Below, in pieces: positions 13,001 to 28,000 of a DNA stretch of 64,000 nucleotides (the stretch's first letter is position 1; each line of letters begins with the position of its first letter). The stretch spans positions 11,111,127 through 11,175,126 of the forward strand of contig CM041092.1 of the NCBI GenBank assembly GCA_023079485.1. Direction: 5' to 3'. The notes below the pieces were generated by a model. The model ran no database searches and was not told where the DNA came from. It saw nothing but the letters and a program-made list of their open reading frames with translations. The position numbers were made by a program, and so were the translations under genes. Origin of the DNA: Archilochus colubris (taxonomy: Eukaryota > Chordata > Aves > Apodiformes > Trochilidae).

Positions 13001-16000
13001 CAGCATAAGCTACAACAGCTGCAGATTCCTTTGCATAATTTAGCTGTCTGCATTGCAGACATCTGATGGGAAATCATCAATAAATTTGGCATGGAGGATG
13101 ACAAAAGCAGCTATTTCTTCCACAATGACAGGTATAAATTTGCAATCATATTGACTGCATGTTTACATAGTAGTCAGAATGGCCACCACCATCAGGCAAT
13201 GCCCAGACAACCAAAAGAACAAAAATTACCTTGTGAAGGATCAGGAGATCAAGAAATTTCATGCATCCTTTTCCTTTTGGGTATCTACTCACACTAAACC
13301 ATCCATCTCTTTACCACAAGCACTGCCCACCCAGATAAAATTCCAGCTACTTAAAAGACAAAGCTGTTTCAAGGCTTGATGATTTCTTAGAAGATCAGAA
13401 GGTGCAGCTTCAACATCTTTAATCTGATAACAATGTTATCTGATAACATCTGATAACAATCTGATTCATATGTTCAGCAGCTAGAAACACATGCATGCAT
13501 ACACAAATCCAGGCTGCCCACCTCACTACTGCACTTTTACAGGTAGGTTTGATTTGACCAAGTTTTAAGTTGCCCAGGGAACAGTGACAAGCAAATGGCT
13601 TTAAGGCTTTATAAAAGACAAAGCCTGTGAAAGTTCAGTCTACAACTGACTCTGAGGAACTAGAAATGTAGAATTAGAAGGAAAATACTTCAGCAGTTCA
13701 GATTATTGCCGTCATGATACGTTTATGCAGTTGCAGCAAAACGCTGTGGCTGCGTGGGCTGCTCAGTTCATCCCAGTGACAGGAGAGCAGTCCAGCATCT
13801 CAGCCCCAGCATTACCACCACCTTACTGGCATTACCACAATCTGACAGCACAGTCAATCTGTGCAACCAACGATCTGAGCAAATCCAACCCCAGCATGTG
13901 CACACAGAATGAAGTCCCTTCCTGCTTTGAGCAGCTCTTCAGTATGAAGTAGGGGCACAAAATGACTATAAATTGACCACCTCTTCTCTTACTCATATGA
14001 TTTAGGGAGGCAGTAGTGACCCCATTCCATCCATCACCTCTCACATAAGCACCTCATGCGTGTGTGATGCAGAGCACACACAGCAGGCACAGATGGCCCT
14101 GGGAGAAAGCCTCAGGGCACTGAGAAGAACAAAGTTATCACCACCTGGGCCACGACCAAGCAATTCAGACAGATACCAATGAACTCTTGATCAGGCCACA
14201 GGAGCAGGCCAACACCATATGAACTGACACCTGCCTGGTACGTGGGGGATGCACACTGAGCAAGCCAAGCCTCACCTCCCTGCTTGATCACCTTCACTGT
14301 AAAGGTGAAAGCATTTGAAATCCAATTCCTTACCATCTTTTCTAACTGCCCAAGCAGTTTACCCCACAGCTTCATTGAAACTATTCCACAGAAGATTGAC
14401 AACAGCTTTAGACAGCTACAGTATAGGTTCAGATTATTTTTAAAAAAGAGAGTCAGATGACTGAATTACATAAGATTAATCAGATCAAACTGAGAAGAGA
14501 GCTTAAACAAACATATCCTGCCCTGTCTGCATCCATGCCGTATTCACAGACCTTCAGCCAGCTACAGACCTCAGCAGGAGAAGGCTCAGCACAGATGGGG
14601 AGAACCACCAAGTGGGTCCTGCAGGCTGTCTAATAGGGATTTAAAAGATGACAGCTCTGATGAATGGCATAACACATGCTTCTGTCTTCATTTCTGGTCA
14701 CACTGAAGCATATCTTCTTTTGACGTAAATGCTCAAGGGAATGAGTGAATATTCTCCAAGGCTACAGTCAGCTACCTCCCAGGGGTCCCTGAGAATTAAA
14801 AAGGGAGAGAGATTTCTACTCTATCTTGGCCTCAGAGTGCAGTCTCTCTGCTTTTAACCTCAAAAAGAGCCCTGGCTAAGCCAGGCTCCTGAAATTAGCA
14901 ATTGAAAAATACACCTCCAGCTGCAACAGCACAGACTTAAGTACATGTCCAGGAGCAATCCTTAAGCTAACCACTGTCTTTATTTAAACTAACAACAAAA
15001 ATCACAGGGTTCCCTTATTTCCATTCCAAATCTGGCTTCAGCTTCCAGCTATTGAGAGATTATACTGCATGTATATATCCTCTTAGTCAAACCTATATAA
15101 TGCAACTGGTAGAAATCAGTGCTGGGGGATGACAGTGCCTCCCACCATCCCGCCTGGGTGGGAAAAGAAGCAAAGAAAGGTGGATCAGCTGGCACTGGGA
15201 GATATAAATTACACTTCCTACACCAGCTTGAAGGAACATGGCCCTGAGTAAGTGTTAAAAATTAATTTTCCCCTATTGAAATGTGAAAGAACAACACAAC
15301 AGCATCACTGCCTTAAGGTGAAGTTGTTGAGAGTTATATGAGAGTATATGAAAAATACCATCAGAAGGTTTCCTTCTCAATTAAACCACAATTATTCTAC
15401 ATACAAAAAAGATCCCCCCCTGTCCTCTTCTCCACTATCAGATGATCAACAAAAATTCATTTTGAGGAGGAAGAAAAGTTGCACTGCTTTTCCTCACACT
15501 CATTCCCCACTACAGAAGACTTTATACTTAGGATCGAGCAATGAAAATGCCAGAGAACAAAGGTTAGATGAAATACCTTTGCATATCCAGCTCAGGAAAA
15601 CAGCATAGAAAACAAATTATTTCCTAGAATGCAATTTGTATAAAGTATCAGAAGAAGGGATGTAATGCAAAGATATTTTCCTAAGAAAGGTACATCTGAA
15701 AGCATCTAAATTTATAGGGCAGGGGTGAGCAATGGTGACATTGGCTATTGCTGACGATACCTATAAAAGTACCAGAAAGAGATACAAAGCAGAATGCTCA
15801 CTTTCTGTCCAGAATCAGAGCAAAATGTTTACCACCTGAGATGCATTCACCTATTTCAGATGCTTGCTAACCATAAGCAGTCAAGATCCCAGAAGGTGCA
15901 CGTCCAGCATGAACACAATACCTCAGTGTCAAAGCAATGGATTCATTTATTAGTAACTCAGAAAGACAGCATCACTTGCCAACTCACTATCTGAAAGGGT

Positions 16001-19000
16001 ATAAGGAGCAGACAGCAGGCAAGCAATCTTTCACTGTAGATTTCTCTGTTCATTATTTGCCGTTTCAGTAAGTTCTTTACCTTTCACGGGATAATAAAAA
16101 TTGAAGCCATGAAGTATTTAGGAAGATAAACTTGATAATGAAAATTCTACTGGTAATGACTCAAGTAGCAGAGATGCTGTAAGGCTCTTTCCGAAGGAGA
16201 ACCCTGCACTGTATATTAAGCTTATCCAGGCAAGGAAATGAATTTATTTCAGCACATATAAACCTAGTGCTTAATTCTTAAAGCTAATTCCTACTGTTAG
16301 CCCATCATTACAGGCAAATGAAGTAAACCTATAAAAATAAGTTATGCTTCACTCCTATGAGAACTCACCACAGAACTGTTAAGGGTTTACATATACACTG
16401 AGGTAAAGCTTGCAGGAGGACAGTCACCTAATCTGCACACTCAGTTGTGGATTTTCACAGCTAAAACTGCAGAAGTCCTTTTAAAAAGCACTCTGAATAA
16501 CTAAATCTATAACAGATACCCAGAGAAGGGGACACTGGGTCAAGTTTTCCTTCAGCTGTCACCTCTCAGCTGCCCCTTGACTCTCCAGCAGCTGTGGTGA
16601 CTCCTTTGCAGTAGTCTCAGTCAGTCAGTAAGGACGTTTCAGAAGATATGGAATTCAATAGTAAAACAAGAAATGAGGCAGCAAATCCCCAAAGAAATAA
16701 ATGTTCCCTTCACAACACCTGCCACGCATTCATGGGAAAGGTTTTTTCTGATTAGAACAGCCTTCACAAATGTCTTCTTTAATAGAGAAACTAATTGTTC
16801 TCTATTAGAGATGAGCATACAATGATAATGCATTTTAAACAACTCTCCCAAACTTGACAAAACACAGCTCAGCTCCTTTCTTTCCTTCACTCCTGTTTCT
16901 GCATACTGCTCTTGATACCCACAACTGCTGCCCTGTCAGCCATGCAAAGTACACACAGTGTCTGCAGAATAGCACAGAGCAGAATTGGACAGAGCAAGTC
17001 AAGATTCAGCCTGAAGGCAAAGCAGCCAAAAATGTCCCAGAAATTTGGTTTTGCTACTCTTTCTGTTATGAAGCTGAACCAGAGTAAGCCAAGGCTCCTC
17101 CTATAAAACCCTGCTGGCAGGCTGTAACCAGGCTGCACATCATCAGCCCTAGTTGAAATATTCTTGTTTGAGCTGTGTGCTCTCCTGCTTGCAGACTGAG
17201 TTGCCTAAACCTGGGGTCCAAAAGCCTGGTTGTCTGTTAAAAGCCAGGGAATGCTAAAGGCACTGTCCTACTTCTTTCAGGCTAATTAATTTTTTTCAAC
17301 AGTCAGTTATGACACATCTTCCCTACCACAATTTCTTGCAACAGTGGAGCATCTCATAGTCTGGATGTGGCTCACTAGATAAAACTCCTACACAAGGTTA
17401 AATGTTATCTCCACCTCACAGGTTGGAAACAGAGACAAATAGTTAGCAACTTGGGTCGCAATTGGACAAATCAAAGCAAGGCAAGGAACTAAACTTTCAC
17501 ATCTCCAGGGCAAGGCTATCATTTTTATAACTGGATCATCTCTCTTTTATGACTTTATTCTGCTCAAAGAGCACAAACTGCTTCAAAAAGGCAATCATCT
17601 TATACAAACTCTTTGTGCTAGTATCAAAAGAGAAACACAAAAGAGACAATGGACTCAGTCATTCCTGTTCTCACCCTTTTCATTAGGTATCCTATCAAGT
17701 TTTACTGCAGAAGCCAGTTATTAAGATTTTTATATTCTCCACATTCCTATTTATATTAAGTACCACTAAAAATCCATATCGATTTTTATTTTTAAACCCC
17801 CAAGAAACATAAGTTGAACAGTCATTAATGGAAAAATCCATGTCAGGTTCTTCATTTTCTTGGTGTGCTGTATTTTCAAGAACTCCTGTTTTAAAGTGTG
17901 ATTAAATCTCCACTGAAAAATTACTGCTGTGATTAGTTTACTGAGGCAGGTCATTGCACAGGCAAGTCACTGCACTGAGCTGTTTACACTCACCAAGATT
18001 TTCTTTGTGATACTCAAATGTATGTAATATCAAGCAACATCCTGCTGTAGGCTTACATGCTTTTAAATATTGATGAACCTAGTTCAAGTGTACCAGTCCC
18101 CCTCTCTGAAATCAACAGTCAGAACTTGCTCACTTTAGTGGAAGCAGATTCAAGGGCCAGAATTTAGCTGTTTCTAACTGATTTGTATGAAGAATGTCAG
18201 TTCCAGCAGCATGTCAGTAATGCACAGCTAAAAAGTACAGACATAAAATGAACAGAAAGCTGGCACAATTTACACTTGTCTAGGGAAGCATTTTATTATA
18301 CATTCAATTAAAAATGCATTAAGGTAACATTAAAGTTAGGCACCTTAGAGTCAGGAAACGTGATGCTGAAACTGAAGGAGATCTCTTCACCTATCTATCC
18401 AAAATCTTAAGCAGCAAAATTCATCATCCCAGTGGCCTTGCACAACAATTCCATCCCTCAATGATACAGGCAACATTGCAACATCCCATTCTCACATCTG
18501 TACTGCTTCACCAAAAAACCCATCAGAGCTCAGTACTGCCCATGACCTATGCAATGCTCCACAAGTTCTCCTTTGGGAAATCTAATTACTCTAAGAAAGA
18601 AAATATTTTTGCTGTGTCTCGTAGAAACAGAACTGAGCCCACAGCAAAAACCTTGACACACACATCTCCTTGACTATGATCCCATGGACTGGTGTGCACA
18701 GTTCTATCCCATGGATATGGCATCTGTGAAGTTTCCAAATGCACAAGTCCATGCCTTGCTGTACACACTACAAACTCTGAGCAATCTTTTCAGGTTGCTG
18801 CCAAGGCAGCACAGAACTGCTTGCCTTCATTTTCTTCTCTGGCTACAGCATCACTAAATACCAGGCACAACTGTTTTTTGAAGTACTGCAAATAGAGAAA
18901 GTTCAACTTAAAATGCAGAGTTCATTCATGGGGCTGGATTGTCAAGGCTAATAAAGACCTTTCAGGAAGCTACAGCAAAGCCTTGACCAAGGGCTACATC

Positions 19001-22000
19001 CTGCCAAGCTTTTGGTTTCCAGCTCCCTGCCATTTCACCCAGCTAAAGTGTATTTTGTAAAAGCTGTTCTCTGCAGCTCCTGCTGTTCAAGAAGGGCTTC
19101 TCACACACAGTTATCTTCAGCCAAGGACTGAGCAACATTATAGAACTGGAAACCAACAGCACAGAGTGTAGATATGGAGAGATGCTGGAGCAGACCAGTG
19201 CTGCTGACATTCCTCCTGGGAAGCTACCTGAGACCCCTCCATGCAGACACCAGTCAAGTGCATGGCTGTTCTCAGAAACACCCAGTTTGGCTGATGTCAA
19301 AACTGAGGCCAAAAGGTAGACCTTCGGCGATAAAAGTGTATTTTCCACCTGAACTAAACTGATGTCATCAACAGAGACAGGTTGGTATTTCCTATGAAGA
19401 GCTACAACTAGAAAACGTCAAATAAATTAAAGGGGGGGCCTAGCAAAGGTCTCAGAAGGACAGCTTCACAGCTATCTACTCCTTGTTTTCATCCTAGAGA
19501 CCACACATCTGAAGGCAGATGCCAAAAGCTGTCTAGACACCAAGCACAGCCAATATTTTATTCTAAAAATCACAAATGTCAGATATGAGAGGGACAAATA
19601 AAAATTAAAGGATATTTCTATCCATTTCATTCAGTCTTGTTTGTCATTTAGCTAACCCACAGACCTCTAACTTCTAGATAACTGGTGCAATGGCACTGGT
19701 TTATACCTTTAAAAATTCCTTGACTGAGCCATGAATTAGCATGAAAAAAATAAAATTTTATTTATTTATTTATCAAAGGCTGGGAATGTTAGGCTGCTGC
19801 TGACCTGGGCAGGAAAGGGATTTTTTCAGGCTGAACAGGAAGTTAACTCTTCACCCTTTTCAACTCATGGCCTTTCAATTGAGGCTGCCAACAGATACAC
19901 CAATTAGCACTCACTGAAATGGTGGCTTGCTTTCATAAGGAACCAGTGGGGGTCTGAAAGGGAGATTTATTTATTTATAGATGTAAAACCCAGCCTGGAA
20001 AAAAAATAATTTTGTGAGCACATTTTGGATTTGCTTTGCTTTTTATTTGAAGTGAGCAATGAATTCCTACATCCTAATGTCATCACATGACATCACTGAA
20101 ACCAATGATGGCTCTGGGAGGGAGAGATCCAAGTCTGCTGCTTGGTTAGAAGCTGGAGGCCTTCAGCTTGGGTTAACTGGTTGGCATTCTTATATTATGG
20201 CATAATGAGCCCATGAAGTAGCTTAATACCTTGGCTTTTAATGTACCAGAGGGAGGAGGGAAGGAAGGGTGTGAAAAGCTGTTTTTCAAAGCTAAATTGA
20301 TAAAACAGCTCCCTATGCAATTAAAAACCTGCAAAGCTGAAGAGTTGGCTTTGGAAAGCACCAACTGCATAATTTATCAGGCTGTTTTATAAAGGGAGAG
20401 AAAATGTCTGAGGACAGCAAAGGAATTTCACAGGTATTTCAACAACACATCAAAACTATTGGGCTTTTTATCATCTTAAGATTTATTTTTGCTCCCCTTT
20501 CATTAGAGGGGAGCAAGAAAAGGTATACCAGGGCTGAATCTCCAAAGTGGTTTCCAAGAACAAATTAAGGAAGGAAAAACAAAAAAAAGCAGCTGCATTT
20601 TTGCTGCCTTCCCTTCTTATGAAGTGAGAAAAACCATGATGGCTCCAATATTCCACTAGAAGTACTGACATATTTTTTAACCTTAAGTCCTGCAACTACA
20701 ACTAAAGCCTCTGAAGAAGTTCTGCGATGAGGGTTGGGAAGAAGACAGATTTAATAACAATATAATCTCATGTATCAGGAAAAAATGTTACAGGAAAAAC
20801 ATTTAAACATTTTAACAGTTGAATCCTTTAAAAAACAAAGGTACACTCACACTAGCAGTACAGTCAGAGTGCCTTATTCCCTTCTGTTACCTCTGGTATC
20901 AATACCAGACCACAGACTTGGGTATGGCTGACGGGGTATGGCAGAGGGGCAAAGCAACCCCAAGCAATTAGAGGTGACTGATGACCACCACTCATTAGCA
21001 ACAGCAGATACGCAGATCTGCATTTCCCAAATGTATCTGCAGAGGCTACAGCTCATGGTGGTGCTGGGATGCTATTGTACAAGAGGCTTCCAGAATGGGC
21101 ACGCTTTAAATTGTTAGCAATGTCATTTTCATTAACAAAACATAATGAAAGGTAACTTCTGTGCATGAAAAGCAGACATGTTTAGAACCAACTTCTGAAT
21201 TGGCTTTAATTTCAATCCTAAACTTAAAAAACCCTTTAATAGCATCTGAATTTATTTATCAGGGACTTGTTTAGCTTAATCATGTGCAGGAGTCTCAAAA
21301 TCTGCTTTGGACATGCTGGGGAAAATGTGGAAAGGGAAATCTGTGATGGTTTTACTCCTTTGATAAAAGCCATTTAATAATTTGGTAAATATTTTGGACA
21401 GAATGATTTTTAAAATTCCATTTGAATCAGACAGCAGTTTGATGGGGACAACTGAAAACACAAACTGGGCCTTTTTGTGCTCCAGTGATTCAGGAGCACT
21501 TTAACTCCTAGTGAGTCCCTATGCAGCTAAAACATTTACCAACACTTGACTGGCAGGAAAACCCAAATCCAGGGACATTCTGAACCCAACTGTCATCTTG
21601 GGCATCTAAATAAATTAGTAGATGTAGCCTTATATACTAAGCAGCAGGTGCTGTAGATACGGATTCTTTATTCTCACTGCAAACAGAAAAGTCTCACAGG
21701 CTGCACAGCTCCCTGCCATTATGTTGACACAAAAATACCTTTGGTTGGTCTGATACATCTTCTGTTACAGACTTGGAAATAGGCTTGCTCATGTAACTGT
21801 GCTATCTCATGCTAGCAAATATGATCAATACAAGCAAAACTCAAAATCCTTTGGGAGATAAGGCCATTTATTTGTTCTTTTGTATTGTGCAGGGGATCTC
21901 AGTTCATAACTGAAGTTTCTGGGTATAACAACACATGGAAAGAAAACACTTTAGAAGCCTGCAGAACTCCAGCCTGGAGGTATCCAGGGTAACACTATGC

Positions 22001-25000
22001 TCACCACCAGCAAATACAAAATTTCAGCAAAATGCTCAAATAAGGAACACAACGCTGCATAACCTTTGCAGACAGGTAAGGATGGAGAGTGCTTTCAGAC
22101 TTCTGGCTGTTTGGGTCACTGTTTACCAATGCTAAATATTCAGATTAATTGAGCATCCTCTTAAGGGCTTTGACAAAGGAGTCTGAGAAGGTTAAAAATC
22201 CTGCTTTGTGTCCTCAGTGACCAGCAAAACAAAAGCAGGATCAACTTATCCTACCCACCCACACTTTCCCATGTGTCTCAGGGCCAGCAGTAACTACTCA
22301 AAGCAGCACATCTTCTGTTTACCCATGATGCTAAATTATCTCAGAGAAGTTATAAGGTCTTTTGATAGCAAAAGGTGCAAGTTGTATGCTGCAGACCTTC
22401 CTGATGTGTTTAAATCACACCACAGCTGCTCTAGTTGAATCTAGTTATGCTAGGCTGTACTTAACACAAAATGCTATGAGACCTTTAATTGGGCTAGTAA
22501 GTGCAACTGATTGTAAATAATTATAGTGTGGTCCTGGGGGATGATCATTAGTAGCCAAAAACACAGAGACCCAACTTGTTCACATTCATAACAGTGACTA
22601 ACTCTAAAGTTCACAGGTATTTATGAGGGATGCCTTTTATTCAGATTCATCTGCACCACTTGGAAGGATTGGGGGGGAAGATAAAAAGCTTCCAATTCCC
22701 CATCACATCTTTTTCATACTGTACTCTCATTAATGAATTGGCCACCTGACTATGTATCACTGAAATAGTTCTCCCTCTAGTAAAAGAACTTCTCATGAAT
22801 ACAAGATTGATCGTATGACAGAAAAACTCCAAGTCACATGTAAGCTGCATGGGGATACAGAGCTTTAAGTACTTGCTAATTCCATGCCAATGCTGAAATC
22901 CCCTTGGCTTATTCTTAATTATACAGAAGTATACCCTGAGTTCTGAGCCTATTTTGTACATCAGTTGCAACATTTTATTTTATTAATACATAATTTTTAG
23001 AAGAAATTTTCTCATTCTAAGCTACCAAGGTTAAAACAAGTAAGATGTCCTCTGTTTCTACCACTTATTCACTGGAGTAATTTATTTCCTAATATTCATA
23101 AGGTGACTCCATTAGCACATTTAAGAAGCACAAGATGAAGATCTTTAAGTCGTGGAGATAACTGTTTATAAAAATCGTCTGTCATTAGTTCACAATCCTT
23201 ACACTCTCTGCTGAGGATGCCCAGAGAGGATTCTTCTGAACACAGATCTTCTCCACATGTAAAAGCTGGATTCTGCACATGGGCATATCACTACCATCTG
23301 AATAAGAATAAAATGCCCCAAATATTCAAGGTGCTCTGGTGAGGAACATTTTTAATTCCAGTTCTGAGCAGCTGGAACATGTTATCAGAAGGCTGCAACA
23401 GGCTGGTTCAGGCATTTAATTTACTTTCAAAACAGCAATTGCCAAATTATTGCTGTACCTTAGTACAGAATGCCCCTTGGTACAAAACATACCTAACTGG
23501 AAGTACTTCTCTCCACATAGGTCCGTGCAATACTGTTACCAACTAAATCTGTACTATTTGTGGTTTGCAAGTCATGGAAAAAAGAAAAAACCCAAAACTG
23601 AATAGTTCTGTTCACATTTGTAGTTTGAATTTCCTATAAAATCTGATTGTGGCTGTGTAGATTAATCTATTTTTAATCAAGAGTTCCTAAAGGAATAAGG
23701 TTTGCAGGGCCAACCCTTGATTTATTCCCTCTTTTCCACCTTTCGAATACATGAGTAGACTCCTTTGCCCATCTACCAACTCAAAAATCAACAAAGCTTT
23801 TAAACACAACTAAAGTTCTGTAAATAGACAGAAATCTGGGGCTAGAGAGAGGTCTCTCACCCCAAGCTGCTGTGCATGGAGGGGGAAAGAAGTGCAGTTC
23901 AGCAGCCACATTCCTGCCTGGCAGTTGTTCTGCCAAACCAGGGAGCGTAGAGGTCTCGAGGAGCAGCAGCCCGTGCTGCCGCTTCCATGCTGGGGTGTAT
24001 GGAAATCTGGGGAAGGAAGGATTTGGGTAACAAAGGGTAACTCCTGAGCAAACCAGGCTTCATCAGTTCTGCTACTTGTGTTTTTGTTTTCAGACCAGGC
24101 GTTAATCTCCGGTCCCACTTTAATTAGTACAAATAATCCAGTGAACACAGCAGCAAAACAGCAGCCAGTCACCTGCTTCGGCAGATCAAATCCCCAGACA
24201 TTCCAACAGGCAAAGGAAATTCATTATGTTTTTCAAATGAGTCTTATTAGCACTTCATCAAAAAAGGCATTCTGGAGCTAACTCCTTCTGGCTTACAGGG
24301 AAGTAGGATTTCAGCCTTCATGCCAAGATCTGATGTTGTTCAGCTGTGAGCACAGAGCCTGCCTCCCAAGCCCCAGCCTTCAAATATATGCCCATGAAAA
24401 TGAACATCTTGCCTAAGTGCAACTGCCAGCACAGCACCAAGAGGAGACAGAAGCTGTGGATCACCCAGCATACCTGATCTGAGTCCGCATTGTCCACACA
24501 AAGACTTGGTAGAACCAGTTACATAGGTAGCTGAAATAACTTGCACCCTAATGAACAAAGTCTTCTTCCACCTAACAGTGTGCAGGAGAATGATGTGGCT
24601 GGAACAGCTTTCTCTGGACAAGCCCCTGCATTTTAATTCTGAAGCTAAAATGTCAAGTCACTAAAAAAATCAGCCTGGTGCATTTCTCAATCACAACCAG
24701 CTCAGCATTAGGTTTCGAAAGTCCTGGGGAATTTCTGAACTTAGATAAATTTTAGCAAACTTCAGTAAAATATGTAACAACCATCACATTGCCATGGAAC
24801 AAACTGTGGCAGGGGAGTGAAAAGGCTCACAATGACACATCATGGTTCTCAAGCTGAACTGTTCAACAACCACGCTCAGCTTTGAAAGCAAACACAGAAG
24901 ATGAGCTAAAAATGGGAAACCATGCTGTAGAACAATGAGTCCTCAGACTATTTAATCATTATTACCCTCTTCAGTTATGCTTTGACTCAGTCTACAAAGC

Positions 25001-28000
25001 ATCTCTTCCAGCAGCACATCTCCATCCTAAACCTGGAATCAGCATCTTCACAAACATTTCATGCCTTTTGTGTTTAACTATCATCACAAGCAAGAAAAGC
25101 CTGGACTTTTCAGTTCACAATTTTGTGAAACTTCCACATAAAATCACCATTGGTTTTGTTAGCAAGCATTTGGCTTAAGGTACAGAATAGAAAAAAAAAA
25201 ACTCACATGGTGCATGGAACATCACTAGCACAGATGAATGATCTTTTATAAACTTGTCGAAGTCCTCATCAGTGAGGTGATAAACTACATTTTCTTCATC
25301 CGCCCAGGGAGTTTCTGGAGCCTGTGGCTGAGGTGCCTGTGGGCTACAAGACAAACAGACACAGCTGAAAAGCAGCTCTCTGATGCTAAGCATTCTGACA
25401 AGTTGGACTGCAAGCAACCACACTGTGCAGATGTCTGTATATGTATGACACAGTAACCCTACTGAACAGCTTCTATAATTGTACCCACCCAGAACTCACA
25501 AGCACTGAAACTCAGATAAAACTGCAGGAGGAATAAAAAAATCCACAAGAAGTTCATAAGAGCAGATCAGCAATGAAAGTGGATGGAGCAAGGAGACAAC
25601 CGGACTGCTTGAGTATTACATTAAAGATATAAGATACATTTTCTGTTGCTTTTCTGCCCTCCTCAGCAGGATGCCCTCTTTCTCACAACACTCACACTTG
25701 GTAGTTCTCAGGAGCCACTGCAAATGAAAGGAAGAAGTAGCAAGCAGAAACAGCCACTGTAACCAGTCACCTTGAACACTGACAGCAGGATGAGAGCTGA
25801 CAGTGAAATAAGGAGGTGCCATGTTGGGACCCTGAGCCAGCCACACAGACCATTTCAGGAATATACAGTTTTACCCCAACCAACCCTGTGACCTGGGAAG
25901 CACCATTAATTCCTCATTCAGCAGTGGGGCTGTAGGCCTAATTCAGCAAAGCTCCTCAACTGCATGCTTAACCTAAAAGCTAAGAGTTCTACCAACCTCA
26001 CTATGCACGAGTTTATCCATCTTTGATGGATCAGAGCCAAAGAGACTGCTCTAAGACATGGTAGCACTTGGAATCTGAACCCAAGCTCCTCTGAACCAGT
26101 TCAGTGTTTGTTGTTCCATTAAACAATTGTTCTTGGCTTTTATTAATGTACATTAAAAGAGATTTTGGCAGATGTGAACTAAACTATGCTAACTGACATT
26201 ATTTATTAAAAGAGTATTCACATCAAGAACACCCAAACATGCAAACATTTGAAGCCAGACTTTGAAGGAATTTTACCCTTGCCAGTTGCAGTAATGAGTT
26301 CCAAATATCCTCAAAAGTTCCCCAAATTCTTTGGCAAAGTGCAGATCTGGATGTGACCCCATCTCTGGTGAAAGCAGATTTACTATTTTTGATTGAAATG
26401 TATTCTTGTGTTAGCTGCCTGGAACAAGGAATGGCAAACGGATGATAACTCATTTATGCTGCCCTGCTCATTTCCAGGCTGAAAGCCCAGTTTGATAAAA
26501 AATAACTGTAGAGATATTCAAAGATTCAGATACCAAATTCTGTTGATGTAAGCAATGAGTATAATCCAAGAGTATTAACCAAACCATGCACAACTGTGAT
26601 GCATACCTCTGCTGCTGCTTATATGATAAATGAACATAGAAACAAACATCAAAACAACGATCAAAACTGCATTTGGCCAAGCAGCCAAGACAGAAAAAGA
26701 AGCATGTCCCTGTCCACAAGAGTTTACTCTCTTAAAGCTTAGCAGATAGTCAGTTTCCCTGTTGCCAAGACTGTAAGAGTGAAACAATCTGCAGGTATCC
26801 TGGCAGAGTGCTGGCTTTCCAGAAAACACCATGGCATTTTATGAATTTGGAAGGAGAGTTGGGTTGAGTAGGTAGAGCATGATAAAAATGAACACAGTGT
26901 CTACAAAACACTGAGAGAACGTGTTAATCAGTGCCTGGCATGACCTATTTCAGTAAGGAATTAGTAAAGCAGGGCACAAGATGCTTATTCAAATGGCCCA
27001 ATTTAAAATGCTGTGCATGCTAGTAAGCCTACACAGGAGCTGGTAAGAAGCACCTCAAGGCCTGGAAGAAGAAACAAGCAAAATCTAAAATGTCATTTAA
27101 AACTAAGACAAGGCACATCCAATGCCTGAAGAGCAAAAATGGAATGACTTAAGTCTGGAAGAGTTATCAAGAGCTAATTCAATTAGGAACAGGGAACAAG
27201 TTCTTGATTTAGCTGAGTAGCTGGTGCTAAGAAAGGGCCCAAGAGGACTCCATAAAAACAGCAAGACTAACTAAGCAGCTATTGAAAGCAGCAAGAAGCT
27301 GTCCAGCTTGCCTTCATTTCTCTCCATTGCCTCACAAAAAGATCTGAAACTCTGTAAGGCAGAGCCAGTGCCTATTAGGAAGACTAGGAGAGGTTCAGGA
27401 TCCATAAGACTGATGCTTTAGCGTGCTTCAGCATAAAAAAGAAGCACCTTCATTATGTAGTATAAGAAAAGGTGTTGGAGCCCTCCAAACTAGCATTTAT
27501 ATAATTCTAACCTTCATTAAGTTCAATCATGCCTTTCTCTCCTGAAAAATATCAGCATAGATCAACTACTTTCAGGACATTAGCAGTAACATTTAGAGGG
27601 AAAAGACAGAGAAGAGGGAAAAGAAACAATTGGTTTTCTGCAGCGTGTACCTAGCATCCGCAAAAAATAGGTCATTTCATATGGCTCAGTGTCTTCCTGG
27701 GTTCTCTTTTAAGAATCTGTGATGACAGCACATGCATGCACAGTATAGACACACACTGGCTTTCCTCACCACAGGCTGCCATGTACACCCTGGCACAGCT
27801 GGGTCCCTGCTGAACAGAGCGATGTCTTGAATTTGAGTGACTTCCTGACACAATTTTAATAATCTACTGTTTGAAATTTTAGCCTATATGCCCTTCAGCT
27901 ATCTAATTACACTCTTTGGATTTCCTAAAGCCCTTGCCTTACCATTTGACTACTTGTACTGCAGATTCCTCAGAGTAATATCACATTATGCATGTAGCTG

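Larger units (their letters stand above)
7716..25206. other. PDIA5 intron, about 17.5 kb
   Basis: Large phase-1 intron lying inside the active-site Trp codon of redox domain 2. It holds a possible old transposon remnant (8060-8330), a CpG-rich patch (about 8421-8760), a CR1 fragment (11759-11990), small tandem repeats (9039-9068, 13423-13466) and an AT-rich stretch with TTTA repeats (19720-21480). The rest is ordinary intronic DNA. No coding exon or RNA gene is supported in it. Confidence 0.8.
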
